Positions 16,990 through 28,186 of a DNA stretch of 64,000 bases are shown here, piece by piece. Below the pieces are notes generated by a model, which saw nothing but the letters and a program-made list of their open reading frames with translations, was not told the DNA's origin and did no database searches. The number at the start of each line of letters is the position of its first letter. Position 1 is the first letter of the stretch. The position numbers were made by a program, and so were the translations under genes. The DNA comes from Fagopyrum homotropicum (taxonomy: Eukaryota > Streptophyta > Magnoliopsida > Caryophyllales > Polygonaceae), in assembly GCA_033239125.1 (NCBI GenBank), contig BSWB01000002.1, forward strand, positions 157,714,409 to 157,778,408, read 5' to 3'.

Positions 16990-18698
16990 AGAGAAGGCTT
17001 TATTCCTACTAAATCATCAATGGTGTAACCTAATGCTCTCCTATGTTGCTTCAAAACATGCATAAGTTTCTCTAATTCAGTTTCATTCAAATTCGCATTG
17101 ACAATGACCGGATATGTGGAATTAGTGCCAAGAAATGCGTACCTTAAATGCGTGGGAAGTGGCTTCAATTCTAACGATGGGGGTACCTTGATTGATGATG
17201 AATCTTGGCCTTCGAATGTTGTAGGAGAGGCCTCTAGAGATGGGGGTACGACATCATTAGATTCGAGTGTGGCTGCGGAGACGTTTGGAGAATCCAGAAA
17301 ATTTCCCTCTGGATCGACCTCTCCTGAAATAAATCGGTCGATTTGAGGTACGATTTTTCTTTCTGTCGAAAAAGATCGGGATGCCTCTTCATAAATCGGA
17401 CGATTTAGTTTAGTCGGGTCGATTTTTGTTTCTGTTGTAAAAAATCGGATTGCCTTTTCATGAATCGGTCGATTTATTTCAGGCAGGTCGATTTTCTTCA
17501 CAGTTTCTGGAGTCCACTCTAGTTCTTCAATTCTTGCTCCTAGTTCTTCCTCCACATCATTTAATGCTTTCACATCCTCATTGCAGTCATGTTCCACTCC
17601 TTCCTCCATGATGCTCATGCTAAGAACCTTTTGAAGAGGGTCTTTCATCAAGATCGAACTTACTACCTCTCTAGACTCATCTTCATCAATAATTTCAAAA
17701 GCATCGTCTTTCAAGGCTGGCTCCTTGATTAAGGAAGAGAGTGTGAATTCTATCTTTTCTTCACCAATATGGAAGGATAGCTGGCCGTTCTTGCAATCTA
17801 CCATGCATCCGGATGTGGCAAGGAATGGTCTCCCAAGGATGATGGGAACTGGATAATCTGCAGGTATGTCAAGAACGACAAAATCTATTGGGATGTAAAA
17901 CTTACCAAGCTTTACCGGAATGTCTTCTAATATTCCCACCGGCTTAGTGGTGGAACGATCAGCCATGTAGAGTGTGATCTTCACCGGTCTAGGCTCTCCT
18001 AGACCAACTGCCTTGCATAGAGCTAGAGGTATGATACTCACACTCACTCCAAGATCACAAAGTGCATCATAGGTAGCTTCTCCCAAAGTGATGGGTATGT
18101 AAAAAGATCCTGGATCACGGAGCTTGGGTGGCATGTTCTCCGTCATAGTCTTGATGAGTTCGGATGACTCCATACTCATCTTGACTTCTCCTATATCTTC
18201 CAATTTCCTCTTGTTAGAGAGGATCTCCTTGAGGAATTTCCCGTAAGCTGGCATACCTAAAATTGCATCCATAAAAGGTATGTTAATATGTAGCTTACTC
18301 ATAAGTTCAACAAACTTACCAAAATGTTTATCTAGGCGTGCACGCGCTCTAGATTGAGGAAAAGGTAGAGGTGGTTTGTAAGCGGAAGGAGGAACATAGA
18401 CGTCTTCCTTCTCTTTTGCCTCTCCTTCTTTTGCGGTGGTATCAACTACTTTAGGTTGAGGATCGGTAGTCGTTTTGCCGCTCCTAGTAGTTATTGCCAT
18501 AACCCTTCCCTTTGGGTTATCTTCCGTCTTCCCGGGAAGTTTCCCTTGATCTCTTGGAACTTCTCCGGCTTTGTTGAATACTTGGTTTTCTAAAGCTTTG
18601 TGAGCTTTGTCAACCGAAGTTATGTAACTCTCCAATCCTTGTAGCTTGCCTAGGATCGTCTCTAGCATGGGATCAGGTTTGTTTGATCCGCTTGATTA
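16971..18698 (-). pseudogene. Protease region of element A with motif-bearing linker
   Basis: The frame contains MAITTRSGKT, the protease with the catalytic motif CDLGVS (Ala to Val after DLG compared with C), the IPADYPVPIILGRPFLA segment, and a long linker before RT. The linker encodes repeated IDR/NRPI peptides because the DNA palindromes AAATCG-NN-CGATTT are present at 17331-17344, 17393-17406 and 17462-17475. A stop codon (TAA at 18696-18698, most simply from CAA) separates it from gag in the same frame. The frame ends at 16971 because of the one-base deletion noted for RT. Confidence 0.88.
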
Positions 18699-20155
18699 TC
18701 CCTGGCTTGTTGAAGGAGTAGAAGAAGATGGAGGTGTTAGAGCCTTTTCAGCATGAGAATAAGGATTACCTGGATTTTGCTGATTTGACCTCCAATTGTT
18801 GTTATTGGAGTTTCTATTGTTGTTGTTGTTCCAATTGGAATTCCGGTTGCTATTGTTGTTGTTGTTGTTCCAATTAGAATTCCAGTTATCATTCCTTTGA
18901 TTGTTGTCCCGCCCCATGTAGTTGACTTCTTGCTCCTTAGTCTTTTGAAGACTCGTTTTGAGCACTTCCCTCAATTCTTTGATGTAATCTTTGAGGGAGA
19001 ATATTTGTGTTTGAGCGGCTTGATTCAACTTGGCTCCCGAATTGCCTTGATTCCGGCTATTTGAGTCCACCTTCCGGTGGGAATACTTTTCAATCACTTG
19101 GGCTTGCTTCTCAATGAATTCCCAAGCATCATCCTCTCTCATGTCCATGAATGTGCCACAAGAGAGAGATTGAAGGTTGAATTGTGTTTCCACATCCAAT
19201 CCTTTGTAGTAGATCTCCAATAGTTTCAGCTTGGAAATGCCATGGTGTGGGCAATCCAACAATAGATCTTGAAACCTTTCCCAAGATTGAAACAAGCTTT
19301 CATTAGGTTTCATAGAAAAAGCATTTATTTTACCTCTCAATTCCGCCGTTTTGGATGGCGGAAAGAATTTGTGAGGAATTCCGAAGACAATTCCTCCCAT
19401 GTAGCTAACTTCGCAGCTGAAAGTGTTTGGTACCAAGCTAGAGCCTTGTCCTTCAAAGAAAAGAAGAACGGTTTGATCTTGTAGTTGCTTGTAGTAGCCT
19501 TCTTCGGCTTCATAGTCTCCATGAGAATCTCAAAGTTCTGCAAGTGTTGGTGTGGAGATTCAGTACTTGCTCCGCCATATTGACTTTGGCGAACCATGGT
19601 GATGACTTGTGGTGAGAAGCTAAACTCTTGGATGTCTTCAGCTCCGAAATCCACACCTAAACGGCGTGGTTGCTGAATTGGATCCATCCGTTGCCCCAAA
19701 GTTCGGGGTCTATCATCGTTATTAACAGTTCTCACGTTCCTAGTTGGGAGGCGAGGAACAACCCTTGGTGTTGGGGTGTTTCGAATAGGACGAAGTGATG
19801 GATCAATCTCCTCAAGTTCCGGCATGTCCGGATCTATCTCTTCATCATCGGATGAGTCATTTCGAATGGATTTAGTTGGTATCTTGACTTTCTTCTTCTT
19901 CTTGGATTCGTTCAACTCCAACTTCATGTCCAACATCATAGCTCTTAGTTCATCAATCTGAAATTGATGACTTATTTCAGCTTCTTTTCGTGCTTTCTCA
20001 CTCAACTGGAGTTGGCGTTGAGCTTCGTTCAATTCAGCCTGGTAGTTTCTCTCATCGTTTTCAGCCATTTTCTTCTCCTTCAACTTTCTTCTCAAAGTTC
20101 TCTCCAATTCGGGATCGAAAGGAACTAGATCTTTAGTGGATCTAGTCTTTCGCAT
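18699..20155 (-). pseudogene. gag of element A
   Basis: The start at 20155 matches the M-R-basic-S-R start of the B and C gags. Landmarks are MVRQSQYGGASTESPHQHLQ, KPFFFSLKDKALAWYQ, SWERFQDLLLDCPHHGISKL and MREDDAWEFIEKQ. A one-base deletion near 19370 shifts the frame, so the first about 260 residues and the rest lie in different frames. The C-terminal region has a run rich in Asn with Trp, Arg and Ser instead of a CCHC zinc knuckle. The 282-residue frame that ends at 19337 reads 10 codons upstream of the chosen start. Confidence 0.88.
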
Positions 20156-20259
20156 ATACCTAAAGAACCTGCAAAGATCACTCAAGTAGACAAATCAAAT
20201 CACAAGAGCAAGAGCTCTCAAGCTAGACAACCGAAAACCGAATTTGGTCTAGACCAAAT

Positions 20260-20277
20260 CCCCGGAAACGGCGCCAA
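20260..20277 (-). other. Element A primer-binding site, tRNA-Asp
   Basis: The minus strand reads TGGCGCCGTTTCCGGGGA, one mismatch from the tRNA-Asp complement seen in B and C, 5 nt after the LTR end. Confidence 0.88.
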
Positions 20278-20282
20278 AAACT

Positions 20283-21917
20283 TGTTCGCTCAAAAAGTGT
20301 GTGCGTCAAAGTCTTAATATTTATATCTAGAACTCAAAAGCAAAGCGAACCCGCAGTGTACGGATCGGCTGTAGTGAGGTAAGAATTCCAGAGTCGAACT
20401 CAGGGATTTGGTGAGAATAAATTCAAAGTCAATTATCTAGCGAAAGTGTAAAAGCTTTTGTGATTGATAAAGAGGGAAATGATTCCAAGGATTCAAGTAT
20501 CCGATTTCGGCTTTCGATTCAAGACACTTCTATAGATGTAGGACAGAGTTTATATTGCCAAGATTAAATGTTCAAAGGTAGGATTCGTACGATGAAGTTC
20601 CGAAACCCATATGACTAATCTAAAGATTCTCTCTATAAGGGTTGTTGAGGCTGCAATATAGAAAGATCTAAAGACAAGAATTATGTTCAAACTAACTATC
20701 TAAAACTCCAGGATATGACTCTCCAAAGTAAAGATTAGAAAGCACAATTAAAATCTTAATAAAGGGTGTTGAGTCTCTTTATTACCCAAATCTTGAAATC
20801 TTAATCTATTAAATGTAGAAACAGGTTTGAAGTGCCTTCATACATTCAATTAGAGGGTGGAAAGGTTAATCAAGGCTGGGATTTAGGCAAGGATTAGTTT
20901 TGATTAAAGATTGGTTCAATTAAAGTTCGTCAGAAGAATAAATCGCCCTGTTCATAAGAAAATCGGTCGATTTTTCCCAAGAACAGCCCGATTTTCCTGT
21001 TTATCGCAAAACTAAAATCTAAACTCTCAGGGTCCTAATGTTTGAATGAGTTCAGTCTATCATCATCTAAGCCTTAATCATCAACTATTCTCCCTAGAAT
21101 CACAAAGGTTTTAGCCAACCATTTTCAAAAACGAATCAAATTAATTATGAAGAGAAAGATCGCAAAGAAACCGAATCTTGAATAAAGAATTCCAATAAGC
21201 TTCAAATTTGTAAACGATTGTCAAAACAACTCAATGTATCTCCTAAACAACTCAGATTCGTGCTCAAAAACAACAAGTATTTCAATGAACAAAGAAATCT
21301 CACAACTAGAATCAAGATTAGCTTCCCGGCAAAGAGTCCTTCAATCTCATTCCAAGAATCTTCAATTCCTCTCAAACGTGTAAAGATTTCCCGCTGCGGC
21401 CTCCTCGTTTTCGTTCGTAGGGTTCTCTTCTATAGTTTCTTGCAGATGGGCCGTTTGGCAAAACTCTCCTCTGGCCCAAAATAATTAGGCTTTGTGTCGT
21501 CTTTTTATTTGGCCGAAAAACACAATAGATCGACCCAGGCGATTTATGCACAAAATCGTTCGAATTCTGGAGAGGAAAATCGTCCGATTTATATGTAAAT
21601 TGGCACGATTTTCTTCAACAGAAAGTGCTCTTCTCTTGGCTCGTATTCTATGCTTCTCCTTTGCAATTCCTTAGCTCTTTATGAACCCTTTAAGACTCCT
21701 TTAGCTTCCTTAACATCCTTAGATGCTCCTTGCTCCGCTTTTGCTTCCAATTCCACTCCAATTACCTATAATTCATCAAAAACTCGTGTAGACCTCTATT
21801 TCCGACAAATGATTGAATAGAACATAAAAGTCATACAAAATCTCTCTAAATGCAAGGTAAACTGAGACAATCTTCTGTAATATGCATGAATATGATGATA
21901 CATAATTCATGTCATCA
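20283..21917 (-). repeat. Element A 5' LTR (complete)
   Basis: It is 1635 bp and, on the minus strand, starts TGATGACATG at 21917 and ends GCGAACA at 20283. Palindromes AAATCG-NN-CGATTT are at 20960-20973 and 21577-21590. A weak TATA candidate AATAAAAAG is at 21500-21509. GTTGTTGAGGCT-type repeats lie in the leader half. Confidence 0.93.
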
Positions 21918-23099
21918 CCTCTCATCAATAAGGTTACTAAAAGAATTCAATCATGCAGTGCCAAGCTTCTATCATATGCCGGAAGAACCCAATAGATTTC
22001 ATCTATCCTTGTGGCCATGAACTACCACTGATGTACTATCTTTCAAATACCCTCCTCCATCCTAACCAATATTCAATCTGTCCTTCGCTCCTTTTGATGG
22101 TCCAGCAAGGAGAGTAGTCGGCGAGCCCTTGTGGCTTGGAATACTGTTTGCACCCCAAGGATCATGGTGGACTTGGATTACTTGACCTCAGCGCCAAGAA
22201 CAAAGCTTGCCTTGCCCGGCTCATCTACGATCTTGACAAAAATGATGACACGCTATGGAGCTCCTGGTGTTAGGCACAACATCCTCAAACGCCATACTAT
22301 CTGGAGTCACCATGCCGGTTGCAATTACAGTCACTCTTGAAATTGCATCATCAACCTCAGAGATGAAGTACCCTCCTCTACCCATGTAGCCGACGAATTA
22401 GCTCCATCACTAACCATGATGGCTCTTTCTCCTCCAAGAAGGCTTCCACCCTCTTCCGATCAACAACTCTCCCCCCCTGCTGCTTCCATGTGCAAGCTCA
22501 ATGTGAGCAACTACAATATACCCAAGTGCAGATTCATTGCTTGGATGGCCAACCTGAAGAAGATTCCCACCCTTTCCAAGTTACTCCAGTGGAATATCAT
22601 CTCCTCTGATACCTGTAGACTTTGCAATTCCAGTCATGAAGATGACGAGTACCTTTGGACCCACTGTTCCTATACCTCCCTCACTCTCGACATTATTTTC
22701 AAGTGGAAGAAAGCACCTTACCCTGCTCCTTACCTCCACAACCTTTGGGACTGGCTTGGCTCTAACCACACCCCTAGGAAGAAGCTCCTTGACTGCACCC
22801 GTATTGCCTCTATCACTACCCATCTCTACTACTCTTGGAAGGTCAGGAACAATCTAATTTACAACAACACTTTTACAAGAACTATTAATTGTGCTGATGA
22901 AGCAATCCGTGCTACTAAGCTTCATCTCGCACATCACTGGAAAGACAAATCTACTGACTCGCTTGCCACGGCTCATATGATAGGAATTCACCTAAGATAG
23001 AATCTTTGTACTCTCTTTTCGAGCATGAGTTTTGTTATCCCCTCTATGTACATCCCTTTTTTTTTCTCTAATACAAGTAAACATTCAAAAAATAAAAGA
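21918..23099 (+). pseudogene. 3' end of a LINE (L1-type non-LTR retrotransposon)
   Basis: Downstream RT sequence is recognisable in broken frames at 21920-22300, with a GGLGLLDL-type motif followed by N-K-A and LW. An open frame then encodes a zinc-binding domain typical of plant LINE RT C-termini (22416-23000): FIAWMANLKKIPT, then W, then CRLCNSSHEDDEYLWTHC. A TTTGTACTC stretch, a T run near 23050-23062 and an A-rich end (about 23088-23099) complete a typical LINE 3' end. The 5' part should lie left of element A, outside the window. Several stops show it is dead. Confidence 0.75.
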
Positions 23100-24138
23100 A
23101 GAAGCCTAGACTACCTTTTCAAAAGCATCAGCCTCAAAAAGCCCTAGACTTACTGACAAGACCTTTTTCTATGGTCGTTTTTATCTTATCAAAATATAAT
23201 CTCGACTTAGCACTAAAACAAGTATAGTGGTTAAGTAAGGGTCGAACCCAAGAGAGTTTTGTTATTCTTATTAAATTAAATTATTGATTATAGATTCAAG
23301 TAACAAAGGGGGGGGTTGAGTGAATTTATACACACAAAACTTATGAAAGCAAGAAACACAACGAGTAAGACAATAATGGGTGAATCTACACTAGGTTGAT
23401 TCTTAGCATGCGATTACTACTTTGGTGAGTTCCTTTTTACAAGTTTTCAAGTAATTTCCCGTCTCGATCATATATATGTGTTGAGTCAACCGGCATCAAC
23501 ACAACTTAACAGGTTAGTGTTCCGTAAACCTACAAGAACAATTAACAAGTTAGCTTTCAAATAAAGACTAAGGGATATAAAGAAAAGATTAAAATCGTTA
23601 AACTTATCTTTATATTTGTGTTCCTTTCCTTTAAGCAACTACATCCCGTTATTACTTAAAGTTTACTACTAGATTAAAGACCCGAACCCGGAATCTATTA
23701 ATCCTAGTTCTTTGCATGCACTAGATTAAAGACCCGAACCCGGAATCTATTACTGAATGAAGACTTATATTAGAAAGAACTTACAACCAAAGTAACAATG
23801 CAACTTCAAACCAACCCAATATAGCAAGGAAGTTAGCAACTCATTACAAAGGTAGCAAGATAATTATAATGGAAAAAGTGGATTCTAATTGGATGATTCT
23901 AACAATCAACCCTAGGTCTATTTATACTACAAATGGCACTAAATAGGAGTAAATTACCAGCCCAAATCAGCGACCTTTAATGTCATAAAGGTGGTGTAAA
24001 CAGCCGGAGTAAAGCCTCTGTCACTAAACCACAGGGGCGGCCTTCAGATCCGCAGGGGCGGTACAGGTGAATACGTTTGATCTTCTTCGTAGCCGCAGGG
24101 GCGGCCTAGCACTTCCGTAGGGGCGGATATTTAATGAT
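23100..24138. repeat. Degraded LTR-like fragment of unknown family
   Basis: No coding capacity is seen. GGGTCGAACCCAAGAG near 23230 resembles the U5-proximal part of plant gypsy LTRs. A 33-bp unit is duplicated at 23668-23700 and 23720-23752. Motifs CCGCAGGGGCGG occur at 24050-24061 and 24093-24104. Element D interrupts the fragment at 24139. Confidence 0.4.
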
Positions 24139-25814
24139 TGTTCGCCACTTAGCGTGCGTGCAAATAAGCTTTAAATTTATAAAACTAGAATCAAGCAAGC
24201 GAACCCGCAGTGTACGGATCGGCGTAGTAAAGCAAGAATTCCAGAGTATCGAACTCAGGGATTTGAGGGGAACAAATTCAGTTCGCAATTTGTCAAGCAA
24301 GTGAATGTAATAAGCTTGGCAAATATTGGGAAACAGCAACCCTAAAGATCCAAGTATCAAATTGTGGCAATCGATTCAAGATATACTAAAGAACTAAGGA
24401 CAGAGTTAAGAGTTGCAAAGGTATGCTAAGGTAAAGCATTGTACGGTGAAGTTCCAAGGCTTTATATGACTTATCTAAAGACACTCTTTATAAAGGTTGT
24501 TGAGGCTTCAATATAGAAAAGATCTAAAGATAAGAATTGATCTCAAATACCCAAACTTGTAATCCAAGGATCAAAACTAACAAGAACGATTAAGGTTGTG
24601 ACACTCGAAATCGAAGTAGAGGTTGTTGAGGCTTCACTACTACCTAGAAAAGGGCAAACCTAGACTAGATTAAAGCTAATCTTTAACCTTGGATCAAAGT
24701 AAAAGCAAAGTTCGTAAACTAGGGTAAATCACGGGCAAATCTTGAGTTCCACGGCCGTGGAAGTTCAAGAACAGACCGTGATCTTGGTTCGTCGACGAGA
24801 TCTCTCTAACTCTCAGGGTCCAATCAATTTACGATCGATCTATCATCATCTAAGCCACAACTATCAACCCTTCACCTTAGAATTGCTAAAGGGTTTTAGC
24901 CAATAACCATTGTCATGATATCAAAAATCAATTTAAGAAGAATGAAAGATGAAAACCTTCGGAAACTCAAATATAACTCAAAGTCAATCTCAAATCCGAA
25001 ACACAAATTGGAATATTCAATGGATTCGGAATAGAACACAAAACCTCACAAAATCTAAGGGAAGTATGAAGAACGGGATGTCAATCCGTCTTCAATAACA
25101 AAACCTAGAAAAGGGCGCAACTTCCGCCACACACGATCTTCCGAAATCCAAATTGCCGGCGCTTCCGCCAAGTCCTTCTCGAACTCCCTCCAAGCGACCT
25201 AAGCAAGGCTAAGCGATAAGCGTGGTTGTCCGAAACTCTCTTCTCTGACCCTTTTATAAGAAAGGAGAAAATAACCGTCCGGCCCATTGCGTAAATGATG
25301 TGGCAATAATTGGTTCGTCAAAAGATCGCCTAATCACGGTCTCAAGGGGTTCCACGACCGTGGTTTAGAGCGTGGAATTGGATTACGGTCTCAAATGATT
25401 TCCACGACCGTACTTTAGACCGTGTAACTCTCTAGAATGCTCCACGCTCATGATGCCAAGATCCACGGCCGTGGTTTAGAGCGTGGACTTCTCTACAGCC
25501 GTATTTTGGGGCGTGGAAGTGTAAATTGCTTGTGGTTTCCTTTGTGTCGTGTCATTCCTCATCCTAGCATCTCCTTTGGCTTCTTTGATGTGTTCCTAAT
25601 CCTTGGATGTGCTCAAATCCTCTCCTATCTCTCTCAAATGGTCCGGTTTTAGCTCTTATTCACCTATAATCAACACAAAGCTAATGTAGACCTCCATATC
25701 GAAAATATAGACAAACTAGCTAACAAATGCTTCAATACCCTATCAATGAACACTATAATGAAGGAAAAACAACTAGAAGAAGTGCCTAGAATATCGCAAT
25801 ATTTCATGCTAACA
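24139..25814 (-). repeat. Element D 3' LTR
   Basis: It is 1676 bp, reading TGTTAGCATG to GCGAACA on the minus strand. It is clearly related to the LTR of C but much diverged. A perfect palindrome TTCCACGGCCGTGGAA is at 24747-24762, with related copies at 25350-25520. A TATA box (TATAAAAG on the minus strand) is at 25251-25258. Confidence 0.88.
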
Positions 25815-26328
25815 AAATACCCCATACTTGCCACTTGCTTGTCCCCAAGCAAGGTCTTTTCAAAGTTTTAGAACATAAGTTAGGATGAAATATGCATGCA
25901 AACTCAAAAACAAAACATCTTTTAGGCAAATGTGCTTCTAGTCAATAGATCATTCTCAAACCTTGCTTCATTCATTCTTGAAATGCTCATATACATAACC
26001 AAAGAATGTAGAGGAAAGAAACATCATGAATTTGTTAAACTTCAATGTAAACATCATAACCTTCAAGCATTATCAAAATCAAGCATAAGAAACTTCAATT
26101 TAGATCACCAAGCCAAATAACATTCTTTTGATCTTAAGGACTTTCAAATAAGGTCTAGAATGTGGAAGGGAGGGAAAACTTATAAGGAATGTGGTGCATG
26201 AATCCGGGAAAGTGGGCAACTAACTCTTTTCTTTTTATTTTGATTTGCAACGCCATCAACTTTGAGCTTTTCTCTCTTCTTTTCACATCATTTTTCGACT
26301 TCACTTTTGGAGTTATGGACAACGGTGC
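25815..26328 (-). other. Element D polypurine tract and 3' noncoding region, left part
   Basis: AAGTATGGGGTATTT (minus) at 25815-25829 abuts the LTR. The rest is noncoding. The conserved block begins at 26311 and is broken by element C at 26328. Confidence 0.75.
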
Positions 26329-28085
26329 TGTTAGCATGAAATATTGTGATATTTTAGGCACGTTTTCTAATCGTATTTGATTCATATTGATAGTCTTTGA
26401 TTGATCTTTATGCATATGTGAGCTAGTATTGCCTATATTGTCGATATGGATGTCTACACTAGTTCTATGTTGATTATAGGTGATTTGGAGCTATTTCCGA
26501 ACGGAATCGAGCAAAGGAGAGTTGAGTTGATATGTCCATAGATCGAGGACACTTTTTGGAAGCAATTTGGAGTCTTAGATTGAGGAATGCACGAGTTTAG
26601 GGAAGAATCACGTTCTTGCCCTAAATTACGCCCTAAAATACGGCCGTATCACAAACCACGTTCAGAATTACGGCCGTGGATTCAGGGTCAGAATTTGATG
26701 TTCATTCCAGGGGATTCTACGGCCGTGGAACTAACCGTAATTGTTTCCACGCCCTAGAATTACGGTCGTGGAATCTTCCACGACCGTGATCTTGGCGAAT
26801 CTTTTCGCCACACTTCGAAGCCATGATCTTTTGAAGATTGGGCCGGGCCGACACTTTGCCCTGCATTATAAAAAGACGGAAGAAAGGAGATTCCGTCATG
26901 CTCGCTTACAATCATCGCTTACACATACCCGCTTAGGATCAACGCTTAGCAACACACAAACCCTCGATTTAGAGGTATTTGGGAGATCTCATTGGAGATC
27001 AAAGTTGGGATTAGAGAGTTGCTCAAAACTCGCACTTTTAGTGGAGAGTTGCTGTTGTGATCTTCAGATTGGTGGAAGATCGAAGTTCTTGGAAGATTTT
27101 GCAAGAAGATCTCTCTTCTTGTTTAGGTTCGATTTGGAAACGGATTGACATCCCGTTTCTCTTCTTTCCTAAGGTTGTGATTGTTTACTTTGTTTTGAAT
27201 CTTTTGATAAACACTTGTTCTTGATTGTGATCTTGAGATTCATTTGAAGATTATTGATAGTTCTTGAAAGTTTACATCTTTTATCCTTTAATTCTTGAAT
27301 TGATATCAATATGACTGTTATTGGCTAAAAACCCTTAACAATTCTAAGGTGAAGGGTTGATAGTTGTGGCATAGGTGATGATAGATCGATCGCAAACAGA
27401 TTAGACCCTGGAATTAGAGAGAATCGTCGACAACCCTAAATTACGGGCTGTTCTTGAGTTCCACGACCGTGGAATCTCAAGATCCAACCGTAATTTCCCT
27501 CTAGTTTACGAGCCGGCTTTTACTTTAATCCAAAGTTAAAGATTTGCTTTAGCTTAGTTTAGACTTGTCTTTTCTAGGTGGTAGTGAAGCGTCAACAACC
27601 TCTACCTCGATTGTGAGCCTCAACAACCTCAATCGGTTAAGTTAGTCTTGATCTTTAGATTATAAGTTTGGGTATTTGATACTAATCCTCGTCTTTAGAA
27701 TCTTTCTATATTGAGCCTCAACAACCTGTATAGGGAGTGTCTTTTAAGTGAAGTTACATAAGGTTTTTGGAACCTCAACCGTACGATTACCTTACATTAG
27801 TATACCTTTGCATATCTCTACTCTGTCTTTACATCATTAGTATAATTGAATCTATTGCCGCAACTGGATACCCGGAACTTTAGGATTGTTGTTTTCCCAA
27901 TATCTGCAAAACTCCCATATTTACTTGCTTGATAACCTGCAATCGAGTTCGTTCCACCCAAATCCCTGTGTTCGATACTCTGGAATTCTTGCTTAACTAC
28001 GTCGATCCGTACACTGCGGGTTCGCTTGCTTGATTCTAGTTTTATAAATTTAAAACTTATTTGCACACACCTCTAGGGGCGAACA
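26329..28085 (+). repeat. Element C 5' LTR
   Basis: It begins TGTTAGCATG and ends GCGAACA. Palindromes TTCCACG-NN-CGTGGAA or partial forms are at about 26640-26800 and at 27459-27474. GCCTCAACAACCT-type repeats are at 27589, 27617 and 27715. Confidence 0.95.
26867..26874 (+). promoter_or_regulatory. TATA box of the element C LTR promoter
   Basis: TATAAAAA lies 538 bp into the LTR, repeated at 38337-38344. It is just downstream of the palindrome cluster, as in B. Confidence 0.65.
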
Positions 28086-28091
28086 AGTTTT

Positions 28092-28109
28092 TGGCGCCGT
28101 TGCCGGGGA
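28092..28109 (+). other. Element C primer-binding site, tRNA-Asp
   Basis: TGGCGCCGTTGCCGGGGA lies 6 nt after the LTR end and is a perfect complement to the tRNA-Asp 3' end. Confidence 0.93.
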
Positions 28110-28186
28110 TTTGGTTTCGTCCGAATCCGGTAGCCGGTTGTCAAGCTTGGGAGCTTGCTCTCGTTATTTGATTTTTCTTTGAGTGC

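Larger units (their letters stand above)
1..21917 (-). mobile_element. Element A: Athila-type Ty3/gypsy retrotransposon, interrupted by element B
   Basis: The sequence at 1-989 recurs at 20929-21917 with about six substitutions and no length change, so these are the two LTRs; the left one is cut by the window edge. Between them, on the minus strand, lie a tRNA-Asp primer site, gag, protease, RT/RNase H, integrase and an envelope-position ORF, in that order. Element B (5394-14827) is inserted in the integrase. Without B, the visible part of A is about 12.5 kb. The bases right of the 5' LTR are CCTCT; the matching target duplication on the left lies outside the window. Gag-pol carries two frameshifts and two stop codons, so A is not autonomous now. 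A landed in a LINE whose 3' end follows at 21918. Confidence 0.93.

Noticed and set aside
26741..27148. 135-residue ORF in the C LTR (also 38211-38618)
   Set aside because: Identical only because the LTRs are duplicates; no homology and no open counterpart noticed in the D LTR.
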